Positions 7,091-14,501 of a stretch of 64,000 bases of DNA are shown here, piece by piece. The DNA is from Palsa-1392 sp963819975 (GTDB taxonomy: Bacteria > Verrucomicrobiota > Verrucomicrobiia > Chthoniobacterales > UBA10450), in assembly GCA_963819975.1 (NCBI GenBank), contig CAWFYE010000001.1:62001-126000 (forward strand), in the 5' to 3' direction. Positions within the stretch are counted from its first letter, which is position 1; each line of letters opens with the position of its first letter. The notes under the pieces were generated by a model that saw only the letters and a list, made by a program, of their open reading frames with translations, ran no database searches and had not been told where the DNA came from. Made by a program: the position numbers and the translations under genes.

Positions 7091-7195
7091 CTATGACCGC
7101 AACGCTAGCCACGCGCTGCAGGGAACCGCGGCGAGCCGTCGCGGTTGCAATCAGCGCGCCCCGTGGCCGCCGTCGCTGAGCTTGGATCGTTAGGA
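7088..7195 (+). repeat. attC site 6 (degenerate R'')
   Basis: The right end GATCGTTAGGA fits an R' box (GTTAGGA, last base off consensus). The left end (GCTATGAC) departs from RYYYAAC. The arms still pair: ACGCTAGCCACGCG against CCCCGTGGCCGCCGTCGCTG. Confidence 0.55.
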
Positions 7196-7198
7196 TCG

Positions 7199-7429
7199 AT
7201 GCGTCCTGGGGCGTTGATGACGTTCGCTCTGGCAGGAACGTTTCTGTTTGCCGGCGAGCCTGAGCTAACGACGGTGGAAGAAGCGCAGGCGAAGCAATTG
7301 CTTCATCTGGATCATTGCGTTTCGGTCGTGAACTTGATGGCGGATTTTACAACCCTGGCTTGGCCGGACGGCGCGAAGCTCAAAACCACGGTGCGATTTG
7401 CCGTGATCGAGACGCCCGCGCCATCCTGA
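7199..7429 (+). CDS. short ORF, possibly the 5' end of a broken cassette gene
   Basis: The ORF starts 4 nt after the R' box of attC 6 and opens with a hydrophobic stretch (MTFALAGTFLFAGEP from an internal Met) like a signal peptide, followed by LTTVEEAQAKQLLHLDHC. From about 7312 it runs antisense through the end of the inverted cassette gene, so its last 40 codons are probably not genuine. The likeliest reading is a cassette gene cut by the inversion junction near 7300. Confidence 0.3.
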   Translation: MRPGALMTFALAGTFLFAGEPELTTVEEAQAKQLLHLDHCVSVVNLMADFTTLAWPDGAKLKTTVRFAVIETPAPS

Positions 7430-7935
7430 ATGTTCTCGATCTCAACCACCAGTGAACCATCCTTTTGCCATCGCTTTGCGCTCTGCGAATTCAACTCCAC
7501 AATGTGCGGGAACGTTTTGCCCTTCTTTACCTTCTCCGGAATCTCGGCCAGGAGCTCCGGCAATTTGATCTCGCGAAATGTATCGCCCTCTCGCGAGAAA
7601 ACCGCGACATAGCTCCCCCGCTTCGACAGCGTGGTCGTGCGCGCAAACGCCTTTGAATCCGATTTCCACAGCACCGTCATGTGGAACCGTGCACTGGGCC
7701 CCATGTCGACTGCGGACTCGGCAACACGAGCCAGGACCTTACCCGACTGCCGGCTGACGAGATCGTAGCCACCCCCTGCGACGTCTGATTCCGCCGTGTA
7801 GCGAAAGGCAAATCGCCCGTCGGGCGAGGGCGACTCCAGCGCCGGCTTCGACTCTCCTTCTGTTTCCGCGTGACAAACGGAATGGGGAAAAGCAGCGAGT
7901 ATCGCCCACGCAAAATAACATATTTGCAGACGCAT
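7312..7935 (-). CDS. secreted hypothetical protein in an inverted cassette
   Basis: This 207-residue protein begins MRLQICYFAWAILAAFPHSV with a signal peptide ending near CHAE. The mature part starts PSPDGRFAFRYT, continues VWKSDSKAFA and ends VLSFAPSGQARVVKSAIKF. The SPDGRFAF...WKSDSKAFA pattern resembles one or two blades of a beta-propeller-like WD40/PD40 repeat. I chose the ATG at 7935 because the signal peptide begins there and because it lies 11 nt downstream, on the minus strand, of a TCGTTAGGC box at 7947-7955. It points against the + cassettes. Function unknown. Confidence 0.65.
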   Translation of the reverse strand: MRLQICYFAWAILAAFPHSVCHAETEGESKPALESPSPDGRFAFRYTAESDVAGGGYDLVSRQSGKVLARVAESAVDMGPSARFHMTVLWKSDSKAFARTTTLSKRGSYVAVFSREGDTFREIKLPELLAEIPEKVKKGKTFPHIVELNSQSAKRWQKDGSLVVEIENIQDGAGVSITANRTVVLSFAPSGQARVVKSAIKFTTETQ

Positions 7936-7946
7936 AATGTATGTCA

Positions 7947-8033
7947 GCCTAACGAAAAGAAGCGGGCGGCGTTGGCTCCATCGCACGGTAGATCTCGTGC
8001 AACGGAACCGTTCTCCAGGGATTTCCGGTATCA
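7947..8033 (-). repeat. attC-like site in minus orientation
   Basis: Read on the minus strand, this stretch between two inverted genes ends in TCGTTAGGC (R' box). It contains an imperfect palindrome, CCGTTGCACG against CGTGCGATGGAGCCAACG. The R'' box at the other end is not convincing. Confidence 0.4.
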
Positions 8034-8579
8034 TATGCCCAAAGCTATCTCACCGAGAACTTGGGTGTATGCCCAAGCAGCGTGATAACTATCGGACTCC
8101 GCTTCGGCAATAAACCGGTCGCGAAAAGCCTTGCCAGGCAGAACAACTTCGACGTCGTCGAACTGAAATCGAAGCTCGTCAACTGGAAGACGCCACTCTC
8201 GCTCCCACGTAAAGTCGATAGGTGAGTCACCGGTCGGTTCAAATCGAACGTGTCGCCAGCGCAATGCCTCTGGGAGCAAACCGAACTCCCCTTCCGGCTG
8301 ATAAATGACAGGGCGACCGCCGCGACCGAATATAATGCTCTTCAAGAATAGCAGCCCGAAAGGCGAATACCGGCTGAAACCTGCGTCGTTTATTAGGCCG
8401 TGCTCAAGAGAAGTAAGCGGCGCTTCCGAGAAACAGACGCAAGGAATGGCGCCACGAACAAGCCGCGCTGAACCCAAAAGGCGCCGCTGCTGTAGAATAA
8501 GCTTTAGCGTCTGGTATGCCTCTTCGCGGTCGCGGCCCTTCGTAAAGTGAATCAAATGCTTTGCGAGATCAGCGCGCAT
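8031..8579 (-). CDS. AbiGi/ART-like hypothetical protein (possible phage-defence or toxin-related)
   Basis: This 182-residue protein reads MRADLAKHLIHFTKG, then a helix (EEAYQTLKLILQQRRLLGS), CVCFSEAPL, RYSPFGLLFLKSIIFGRGGR with PVIYQP, and FTWEREWRLP. The order HFT...ILxxxxL...VCFxExPL...YxPFGxxFxK...PVIY...WEREWR resembles AbiGi and DUF2971-type proteins and more loosely ADP-ribosyltransferase-like folds, groups that include abortive-infection and toxin-antitoxin partners. I cannot confirm the family. The ATG is 3 nt after a GTTAGAT core (minus strand), itself 5 nt downstream of a TATAAT box, so it may be expressed from its own promoter. Confidence 0.6.
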   Translation of the reverse strand: MRADLAKHLIHFTKGRDREEAYQTLKLILQQRRLLGSARLVRGAIPCVCFSEAPLTSLEHGLINDAGFSRYSPFGLLFLKSIIFGRGGRPVIYQPEGEFGLLPEALRWRHVRFEPTGDSPIDFTWEREWRLPVDELRFQFDDVEVVLPGKAFRDRFIAEAESDSYHAAWAYTQVLGEIALGI

Positions 8580-8582
8580 TTA

Positions 8583-8600
8583 GATCTAACAGAGATTATA
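8583..8600 (-). promoter_or_regulatory. putative -10 box and recombination core upstream of the inverted cassettes
   Basis: On the minus strand TATAAT (8600-8595) is followed by GTTAGAT (8589-8583), which fits the IntI core GTTRRRY, and then by the ATG at 8579. No good -35 box is seen 16-18 nt upstream. The order promoter, core site, first cassette recalls the Pc-attI arrangement of integrons, but no attI similarity or integrase gene is present. Confidence 0.35.
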
Positions 8601-8659
8601 CGAAAGGGAGTTTCGCCTATTTCGGTTGCTTACGGGGTGAAGCCCGGGGTAAAACGAAA

Positions 8660-8800
8660 TCATGCTCGAGAGTATGCCCGGAGCCGATTGGGCGTGCCAA
8701 GTTCAAATCGCTCGATCAGGGACGCGCCATTTTGCGCACCCGCCATTACAGCCTCCGCACGGGCGGGATTCGCAGGGTCAGCGCTTGTATCGTGCGCCAA
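8660..8800 (-). CDS. short ORF or gene remnant in the gap before coaE
   Basis: Between 8601 and 8909 no clear gene is present. One minus-strand frame reads protein-like for 46 residues from a TTG at 8800: LAHDTSADPANPARAEAV, then AGAQNGASLIERFELGTPNR, ending RAYSRA and TGA at 8660. There is no ribosome binding site and a stop lies not far upstream, so it may be the tail of a decayed gene. Confidence 0.2.
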   Translation of the reverse strand: MAHDTSADPANPARAEAVMAGAQNGASLIERFELGTPNRLRAYSRA

Positions 8801-8909
8801 TTGCGCAGGCCACGGCGCACTTCCCCGTTACGCGAGGCGGGCTTCGATTTCCTATCGGAAATGGGGTTGCCTCCACCCCGGCTTTCCGATACAAGCGACT
8901 CACTTTTTC

Positions 8910-9512
8910 ATGCCCAAACCCGCAACCGTCATCGGCATCACCGGTGGCATTTCCACTGGTAAATCTACTTTTTCCCGTCTCTTGCACGAGCAGACGGGTG
9001 CGCCGCTTTTTGATGCCGACCGCGCGGCGCGCAGCTTAACGGATAACGACCCGGAAGTCCGTCGCCTTTTGCGTGAGGAATTTGGGGAGGCGATTTTTTC
9101 TGCGGACGGCGTGTTGAATCGCACCGCACTTCGAGCGATAGTCTTCTCCGACTCGGAAAAGAAGCGCGCGCTCGAGCAAATCCTCCATCCGCGCATCCGC
9201 CGGCAGTGGTCCACTGCGGCGGAGGAAAGCCGCCAATCTGGCAACCTTTTCCTGGCCGATATCCCACTTCTTTATGAAACCGAAGGTGAATTGTTATGCG
9301 ACCGCGTCGTCGTCGTCGCCTGCTCCCGTGAAATCCAGCAGGAACGCCTGATGGCTCGCGCCCACCTCCCACCCGCCGCCGCCCTTAAAATGATTGAATC
9401 GCAAATGCCGCTCCCACAAAAAATCTCCCGTGCCGATCACCTGATCTGGAATAATGGGCCGCTCACCGCTCTCGAAGCGCAAGCCGGAATCCTCGCGCGA
9501 TGCTGGAGCTAG
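8910..9512 (+). CDS. coaE: dephospho-CoA kinase
   Basis: This 200-residue enzyme performs the last step of coenzyme A synthesis (ATP-dependent phosphorylation of dephospho-CoA). Its P-loop is GITGGISTGKST (about residues 9-20), followed by DADRAAR and LADIPLLYET, with VVVACSREIQQERLMAR in the CoaE lid region. The long open frame continues upstream to 8547, but similarity starts at MPKPATVIGITGG, so the ATG at 8910 is chosen. The gene overlaps or abuts rho, forming a coaE-rho-rnd operon. It marks the boundary where the cassette array ends and core chromosome begins. Confidence 0.95.
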   Translation: MPKPATVIGITGGISTGKSTFSRLLHEQTGAPLFDADRAARSLTDNDPEVRRLLREEFGEAIFSADGVLNRTALRAIVFSDSEKKRALEQILHPRIRRQWSTAAEESRQSGNLFLADIPLLYETEGELLCDRVVVVACSREIQQERLMARAHLPPAAALKMIESQMPLPQKISRADHLIWNNGPLTALEAQAGILARCWS

Positions 9513-9517
9513 ACGAA

Positions 9518-10852
9518 ATGGACGATCAGACTCTCACCGCCCCCGACAACGGCGCTCCTGCCGCCATGACCGCCGAGCCTAACGAATTCGTGCCGGAAGT
9601 GTTCGACCTGCCAGTTCTCCAGGATCTCAGCCCAGCCGCGCTCCAGGAATTATTTGCCCGCTTCGAGCTTCATCCCCACTCGGGCCGGACACGGCACCAA
9701 ATGCTGGTCGATCTCATGCGCCACCTGATCTCGCGTGGCCAGATCGTGCGGACGAATGGCTTTCTCGAACTGCCTAACGATGGCCCGGCGATGCTGCGCT
9801 CGCCGCGTTTGAATTTTCTCCCCCTCCCCGAAGACATCGGGGTGCCGCATCATCTCATCCGCCACTTCGGCCTCCGGCCCGGGCAATCGCTCGCCGGCAC
9901 GATCCGCCTTCCGCGCGACCGCGAGAAATCGCTCATGCTCGATCACGTCATCTCGATCGAGGAGCAGCCGACCGACGAGTGGAAGGTGCCGACCGCATTC
10001 GATAGCCTGACGCCTCTGTATCCCGACGGCCGGATCATGCTCGAAAACGACACGGAAGATTCGGCCTGCGTCCGCGCGGTCGATCTGCTCACACCGCTCG
10101 GACGCGGCCAGCGCGGTTTGATCGTCGCTCCGCCGCGGGTCGGGAAAACAATTCTGCTCAAGCAGATCGCAAAAGCGATCCGGATCAATCATCCAGAGAT
10201 CGTGCTCATCATCCTGCTTGTCGATGAACGGCCGGAGGAAGTGACCGATCTGGAGCGCGAAGTGGATTGCCAGATTTACAGCTCGACCTTTGACGAGCCA
10301 CCGACTCGTCACGTCCAGGTGGCCGAACTGGTGAGCGAACGGGCCAAGCGCCTCGTCGAACAGAAAAAAGATGTCGTCCTCCTCCTTGACAGCATTACGC
10401 GACTGGCACGCGGCTATAATTCCCTCGTCAAAGGCAAGGGGCGGACCATGTCGGGCGGGGTGGAATCGAAAGCCTTGCTCAAGCCAAAACGCTTCTTCGG
10501 CGCGGCCCGCAACGTCGAGGAAGGCGGGAGCCTGACAATTCTTGCAACCGCTCTGATCGAGACGGGGAGCCGGATGGACGAAGTGATTTTCGAAGAATTC
10601 AAAGGGACGGGCAACATGGAGCTGCATCTCGATCGTTCGCTGGTCGAGAAACGGCTTTATCCCGCAATCCACATCCAGCAATCGGGCACCCGGCGCGAGG
10701 ATCTGCTTTATCATCCCGAGGAATGGGCCCGCGTGCAGGTGCTCCGCAAAGAGATGGCCGCCCTCCCGCCCTTGGAAGCGATGGAGCAATTGATCAAAAA
10801 TCTGCACGCGACCAAATCCAACGCTGAACTCTTACTCGCTGGACTCCGGTGA
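9518..10852 (+). CDS. rho: transcription termination factor Rho
   Basis: This 444-residue hexameric RNA helicase ends transcription at Rho-dependent terminators. An N-terminal Rho_N helix domain (LQDLSPAALQELFARFEL) and cold-shock-type RNA-binding domain precede the RecA-like motor: Walker A APPRVGKT (about residues 204-211), Walker B VLLLDSITRLARGYN, Q/R-loop region GRTMSGGVESKAL and the C-terminal GTGNMELHLDRSL. I chose the ATG at 9518 rather than 9500 because GGAG lies 9 nt upstream. Two dispersed GCCTAACGA copies lie in it (9578, 9773), encoding Pro-Asn-Glu and Pro-Asn-Asp. Confidence 0.97.
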   Translation: MDDQTLTAPDNGAPAAMTAEPNEFVPEVFDLPVLQDLSPAALQELFARFELHPHSGRTRHQMLVDLMRHLISRGQIVRTNGFLELPNDGPAMLRSPRLNFLPLPEDIGVPHHLIRHFGLRPGQSLAGTIRLPRDREKSLMLDHVISIEEQPTDEWKVPTAFDSLTPLYPDGRIMLENDTEDSACVRAVDLLTPLGRGQRGLIVAPPRVGKTILLKQIAKAIRINHPEIVLIILLVDERPEEVTDLEREVDCQIYSSTFDEPPTRHVQVAELVSERAKRLVEQKKDVVLLLDSITRLARGYNSLVKGKGRTMSGGVESKALLKPKRFFGAARNVEEGGSLTILATALIETGSRMDEVIFEEFKGTGNMELHLDRSLVEKRLYPAIHIQQSGTRREDLLYHPEEWARVQVLRKEMAALPPLEAMEQLIKNLHATKSNAELLLAGLR

Positions 10853-11898
10853 TCGCATCCGATTCACAACTCACGGAAATCCTCCCACGGCTCCGGCAAT
10901 TCGAGCGCGTCGCGGTCGATACCGAGGCCGACAGTTTGCACTGCTATTTCGAGAAGTTGTGTCTGATCCAGCTCACTTTCGACGGCGAAGACATCCTGGT
11001 TGATCCCCTCGCCCAGCTCGATCTGCAGCCGCTCTGTACCGCGCTAGCCGAGCGCGAGATTGTCCTGCAAGGAATGGATTTCGATCTGCGCCTCCTCCGG
11101 CGCGCGTTTGAGCTTCCGGTGCGCCAGGTCTTCGACACCGTGATCGCGGCCCGCATGCTCGGCTTGAAGGAATTCAGTCTCGCCGCACTCGTGCAGCAAT
11201 ATTTCGACGTCACCCTCGCCAAGGGGTCCCAGAAAGCGAATTGGGCGCGCCGTCCTCTGCCCCCGGCGATGGCGGCGTATGCGAAAAACGACACCCACTT
11301 TCTCCTCCCGCTGGCGGCGAAGATGGAAGAACAGATGCAGGCGCTCGGACGCCTGAAATGGTTTCGGCAATCCTGTCAGCGCGCCCTCGAGCTGACGCTT
11401 GTCTCGCGGGAACGCGATCCCGATGACGCCTGGCGGATCACCGGCAGCGGCACGTTACCGCCGCAAACCGGCGCCGTCCTACGCGCCATCTGGTACTGGC
11501 GCGACCGCGAAGCCCAGCAGGCCGATCGGCCTTCTTTCCACATCTTGCAAAACAGCGCCATGATCGAAGCGGCTAAACAGTTCACCGCTGGCGAGACGCC
11601 GGAGTTCCGGCATTTGTCAGAGCGTCGGCGGCGCGGTTTTCTGGACGCGGCGCGCGAAGCGCTGGCCTTGCCGGAATCCGCCTGGCCGCAACGGCCGCCG
11701 CGCGGAGTGAGAACGCGGACGCCTGGCTTCGACAAAAAAGTGGACGAGCTGCGCCGGCGACGCGATCACCACGCGAAGGAGCTCGCGCTCGACCCGGCTT
11801 TCATCGCCCCGCGCAGTACGCTCGAAGGCATCGCCGCCGACCCGAATCGGAGCCAGACGTTGCTCGTGCAATGGCAGCGCGACCTGCTCGGGCTCTGA
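10849..11898 (+). CDS. rnd: ribonuclease D
   Basis: This 349-residue DEDDy 3'-5' exoribonuclease matures tRNA 3' ends. The metal-binding acidic residues appear as VDTEADS (Asp and Glu of motif I), GMDFDLRLL (motif II) and YAKNDTHFLLPL (Tyr and Asp of motif III). The rest forms HRDC-like helical domains (RDREAQQADRPSFHIL). It starts with GTG overlapping the rho stop codon (GTGA), so translation is coupled to rho. The stop at 11898 is immediately followed by TCGTTAGGC (11900-11908). Confidence 0.93.
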   Translation: MIASDSQLTEILPRLRQFERVAVDTEADSLHCYFEKLCLIQLTFDGEDILVDPLAQLDLQPLCTALAEREIVLQGMDFDLRLLRRAFELPVRQVFDTVIAARMLGLKEFSLAALVQQYFDVTLAKGSQKANWARRPLPPAMAAYAKNDTHFLLPLAAKMEEQMQALGRLKWFRQSCQRALELTLVSRERDPDDAWRITGSGTLPPQTGAVLRAIWYWRDREAQQADRPSFHILQNSAMIEAAKQFTAGETPEFRHLSERRRRGFLDAAREALALPESAWPQRPPRGVRTRTPGFDKKVDELRRRRDHHAKELALDPAFIAPRSTLEGIAADPNRSQTLLVQWQRDLLGL

Positions 11899-11909
11899 TT
11901 CGTTAGGCT

Positions 11910-12086
11910 CTATTGCGGCGGCGGGCCTTCCGGTGCCGCGGTCGTGGGGGGAGCCGTCCTCTTCTGCTGCATCGCGTTATACGGGCCGGCGTCTTCGCTC
12001 GGGCCATAGAGGTCGCGCCGGTTCGACAAAGTGGTGCAGGAGGCCGCGCCGACCGCGAGGAGGCAAAGCAGAAGAAGTGATTTCAC
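11910..12086 (-). CDS. small proline-rich lipoprotein
   Basis: This 58-residue protein, encoded on the minus strand, begins with GTG: MKSLLLLCLLAVGAASCTTL is a complete lipoprotein signal peptide (lipobox AASC, Cys17). The mature peptide contains NRRDLYGPSEDAGPYNAMQQ and ends in a Pro/Ala-rich tail (APPTTAAPEGPPPQ). Its role is unknown; such very short lipoproteins are common in Gram-negative envelopes. It converges on rnd, with a TCGTTAGGC between the two stop codons. Confidence 0.6.
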   Translation of the reverse strand: MKSLLLLCLLAVGAASCTTLSNRRDLYGPSEDAGPYNAMQQKRTAPPTTAAPEGPPPQ

Positions 12087-12175
12087 GCCGGGATCGAATC
12101 AGATCGGTTCCGGCCTGTCAACGCAGGCAAGAAAACCGATTGCGCGTCCCCCTTGCTTCGCGGAAAGTTCGGGTT

Positions 12176-12278
12176 CCGTCAGGGGCTATGGACTGAGGGC
12201 TAACGAACCCCGCCAGGGCAGGAATGCAGCAACGGTAGTCTGATCCTCTTTGCCGTAGTCCTCTGGCGGTCTTTTTGT
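12176..12278 (+). ncRNA. ffs: signal recognition particle RNA, small bacterial type
   Basis: The conserved SRP Alu-less helix 8 is visible: CGAACCCCGCCAGGGCAGG on the 5' side with GCAGCAACGGTAGTC closing the asymmetric loop that binds Ffh and FtsY. The outer stem pairs CCGTCAGGGGCTATGG (from 12176) with CCGTAGTCCTCTGGCGG (to 12269), followed by TCTTTTTGTT as a terminator-like tail. The length of about 94 nt equals that of 4.5S RNAs. It contains GGCTAACGA, one base off the dispersed 9-mer. Confidence 0.9.
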
Positions 12279-12290
12279 TCGCCTGGCAGC

Positions 12291-12578
12291 TTGAAAATCC
12301 TCACGACCAAAACGATCCGCTTTACTCTCGTCGTCGAAACCTGTGGCGCGCCGCAAGTTTACGTCCCCTGGCAATCTCCGAAAAAAGACCGTCGCTTACA
12401 GACGCAGATTCGGCAGGCGCACATCATGACGATCCAGAAATCGGAAAGCGGGAGTGACTTTGGCTGCGTTGGATTCATCGCGCGCAAGGGCGCGTTGTAT
12501 CTCGTTTTCCCGAAATCCTTGAAGCGTTTCGCGGATCAGCGGATCGTGGGAATGAAATGGGAGCTGGTCAAAAAATAG
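12291..12578 (+). CDS. hypothetical protein
   Basis: This 95-residue, basic protein has a TTG start (MKILTTKTIRFTLVVETCGA) and a predicted alpha/beta composition with FGCVGFIARKGALYLVFPKS. It lies between ffs and moeB on the same strand and overlaps the ATG at 12557 of the longest moeB frame. Codon use looks like the neighbours'. I recognise no family. Confidence 0.55.
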   Translation: MKILTTKTIRFTLVVETCGAPQVYVPWQSPKKDRRLQTQIRQAHIMTIQKSESGSDFGCVGFIARKGALYLVFPKSLKRFADQRIVGMKWELVKK

Positions 12579-12586
12579 CAACGCCT

Positions 12587-13744
12587 TTGCCTAACGAACA
12601 GGCGTCCGCACACCTGAGCGACGAGGAACGCCGACGTTATTCGCGGCACATCATGTTGCCGGAGATCGGCGCCGCCGGTCAGGAGCGCTTGAAAGCGGCA
12701 CGCGTTCTTTGCCTGGGCGCAGGAGGGCTCGGATCGCCGGCCGCGCTCTACCTGGCAGCGGCGGGAGTTGGCACGATCGGGCTGGTCGATGACGACCGGG
12801 TCGCGCTCTCCAATCTCCATCGCCAGCTCCTCCATGGGACAAAAGATGTCGGCCGCCTGAAAACCGAATCGGCGGGCGAGCGCTTGCGCGATGTGAATAC
12901 GGAGATCGATGTCCGGCTGCACGCCTGCCGCTTTGAGAGCGCGAACGCAGAGGAGATATTGCGCGACTACGATTTGATCGTGGACGGCACCGATAATTTC
13001 GCGACCCGCTACCTTTCCAACGACGCCGCCGTCTTTGCGCGCAAGCCTAACGTTTACGGCTCGATCTTCCGTTTCGACGGACAGACGACCGTTTTCGCGC
13101 CCCACCTCGGCGGGCCGTGCTATCGCTGTCTGTTTCCCGAGCCGCCGCCGCCCGGTGAAGTCCCGAGTTGCGCGGAGGCGGGCGTGCTCGGTGTCCTACC
13201 GGGGATCGTCGGCACGATGCAGGCAACCGAAGCGCTCAAGCTGATTCTTGGAATCGGCGAACCGCTCATCGGCCGCCTCGTCCATTTCGACGCCCTGAAG
13301 ATGAAGTTTCGCGAGTTTAACCTGAAGCGGGATCCGGATTGTCCGGTTTGCGGCGAGCAGCCGACGATCACCGAACCGATCGATTACGAGACGTTTTGCC
13401 AGGGCGCGCCCGATCTGACAAAAGCTGTGCCGCAAATCCAGGTGCGCGAGTTGGAAGAGCGGATGCACTCGGGTCAGCCTTTCGTCCTCCTCGATGTGCG
13501 GGAACCGTTTGAATTTGAAATGGCCCGGATAGAGGGAGCGAATTTGATTCCGTTAGGCGAACTGCCGGCCCGAATCGGCGAACTGGACCGGGAGAAGGAA
13601 ATTTTGGTCTTTTGTCACAGCGGAGTGCGGAGCGAACGGGCGGCGGAGTTTTTGCGTTCGGCGGGATTTGCCAAGGTGGCGAATGTCGCGGGCGGGATCG
13701 ACGCCTGGTCGGAGGAAATTGATCCGAATGTTCCGCGCTACTAA
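12587..13744 (+). CDS. moeB: MoeB/ThiF-type adenylyltransferase with C-terminal rhodanese domain
   Basis: This 385-residue protein adenylates the C-terminus of a ubiquitin-like sulfur carrier (MoaD or ThiS) and, via the rhodanese domain, can transfer sulfur to it. The E1-like domain shows RYSRHIMLPEIGAAGQERL, GAGGLGSPAALYLAAAGVG, the Arg finger region NLHRQLLH and two zinc Cys pairs (CYRCLF, CPVCG). The rhodanese domain (about 275-385) has VLLDVREPFEFEMA and active-site loop CHSGVRS. The start is uncertain: TTG at 12587 (followed at once by a CCTAACGA copy encoding PNE) or ATG at 12557, which would overlap the previous gene. It serves molybdopterin, thiamine or tRNA thiolation. Confidence 0.92.
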   Translation: MPNEQASAHLSDEERRRYSRHIMLPEIGAAGQERLKAARVLCLGAGGLGSPAALYLAAAGVGTIGLVDDDRVALSNLHRQLLHGTKDVGRLKTESAGERLRDVNTEIDVRLHACRFESANAEEILRDYDLIVDGTDNFATRYLSNDAAVFARKPNVYGSIFRFDGQTTVFAPHLGGPCYRCLFPEPPPPGEVPSCAEAGVLGVLPGIVGTMQATEALKLILGIGEPLIGRLVHFDALKMKFREFNLKRDPDCPVCGEQPTITEPIDYETFCQGAPDLTKAVPQIQVRELEERMHSGQPFVLLDVREPFEFEMARIEGANLIPLGELPARIGELDREKEILVFCHSGVRSERAAEFLRSAGFAKVANVAGGIDAWSEEIDPNVPRY

Positions 13745-14432
13745 CTCGCTCCATCGTAATCGTGCCCGGTTGCTGCTCGTCCTGGTTTCGCTAGGCCTGC
13801 TCGCTGGATGTAATCGCATGATCCTCCCGCGCCAGGTGCAACTGGGGAAGGATGCGGATGCGAAAGCGGCCGAAGGCAGCTACGCCGAGGCGATTAATCT
13901 CTACGAAGCGGCTCTCGATGGAAGCGTGGCCTCAGCCGACGTGCACTACAAACTGGCGCTCATCTACGACGACAAGATGAATGATCCGCTTAACGCGCTC
14001 CATCATTTCAAGCGCTTCCTCACCCTCGAGCCGACCGGGAAACGGGCCCAGGAGGTGAAGAACTTCATGAAACGCGACGAGCTGACCTTGCAAACGAACC
14101 TGACCGGCGACTCGATGGTTCCGCGCGCGGAGCTGGTGCGGCTGAATAACGAAAATCTCAACCTCCGCAAACAGATCAGCGAAGGCTGGGCGCAGCAAAA
14201 GGCAGCAACCGCAGCTGACAAAGCAAGGCGTGGAAAACGCTCGCCTAACGAGAAGATAAAGCGGACCGGAAAAGAGCGCAGTTACACGGTCCAGCGGGGT
14301 GATACCCTGGCTTCGATCTCGCGCAAGTTTTACAAGAGTTCGGCCCGCTGGCAGCGGATTCTCGATGCCAATTCGGATGTTTTGACCAAGCCGGCCGATC
14401 TGAAACCGGGACAGACGCTCGTGATCCCTTAG
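13728..14432 (+). CDS. lipoprotein with TPR-like region and C-terminal LysM domain
   Basis: This 234-residue protein starts within the end of moeB (ATG 13728). It has a lipoprotein signal (RARLLLVLVSLGLLAGCNR, Cys about 28), a tetratricopeptide-like segment (YAEAINLYEAALDG...YKLALIYDDKMNDPLNALHH), a charged linker and a LysM domain (SYTVQRGDTLASISRKFYKS...LKPGQTLVIP), which binds peptidoglycan. It probably tethers an envelope complex to the cell wall. The overlap with moeB suggests co-transcription but no functional link. A GCCTAACGA copy at 14243-14251 lies in the linker. Confidence 0.88.
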   Translation: MFRATNSLHRNRARLLLVLVSLGLLAGCNRMILPRQVQLGKDADAKAAEGSYAEAINLYEAALDGSVASADVHYKLALIYDDKMNDPLNALHHFKRFLTLEPTGKRAQEVKNFMKRDELTLQTNLTGDSMVPRAELVRLNNENLNLRKQISEGWAQQKAATAADKARRGKRSPNEKIKRTGKERSYTVQRGDTLASISRKFYKSSARWQRILDANSDVLTKPADLKPGQTLVIP

Positions 14433-14501
14433 AAGGCTTTCCGCCATTTAGAGCAAGATCGCGGCTTGATTTCGTTTTAACTTGGCAGGCACCTTATTCC
14501 C

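Noticed and set aside
1..8600. IntI integrase gene for the cassette array
   Set aside because: No tyrosine-recombinase R-H-R-Y pattern was seen in any frame; the transposases present belong to other families.
8547..8909. Long 5' extension of the coaE frame
   Set aside because: The family start (MPKPATVIGITGG) is at 8910; the extension is antisense to the AbiGi-like start region and has unrelated composition.
9650..10807. 385-codon minus ORF opposite rho
   Set aside because: Antisense shadow of a clearly conserved gene; GC-rich codon bias keeps this frame open.
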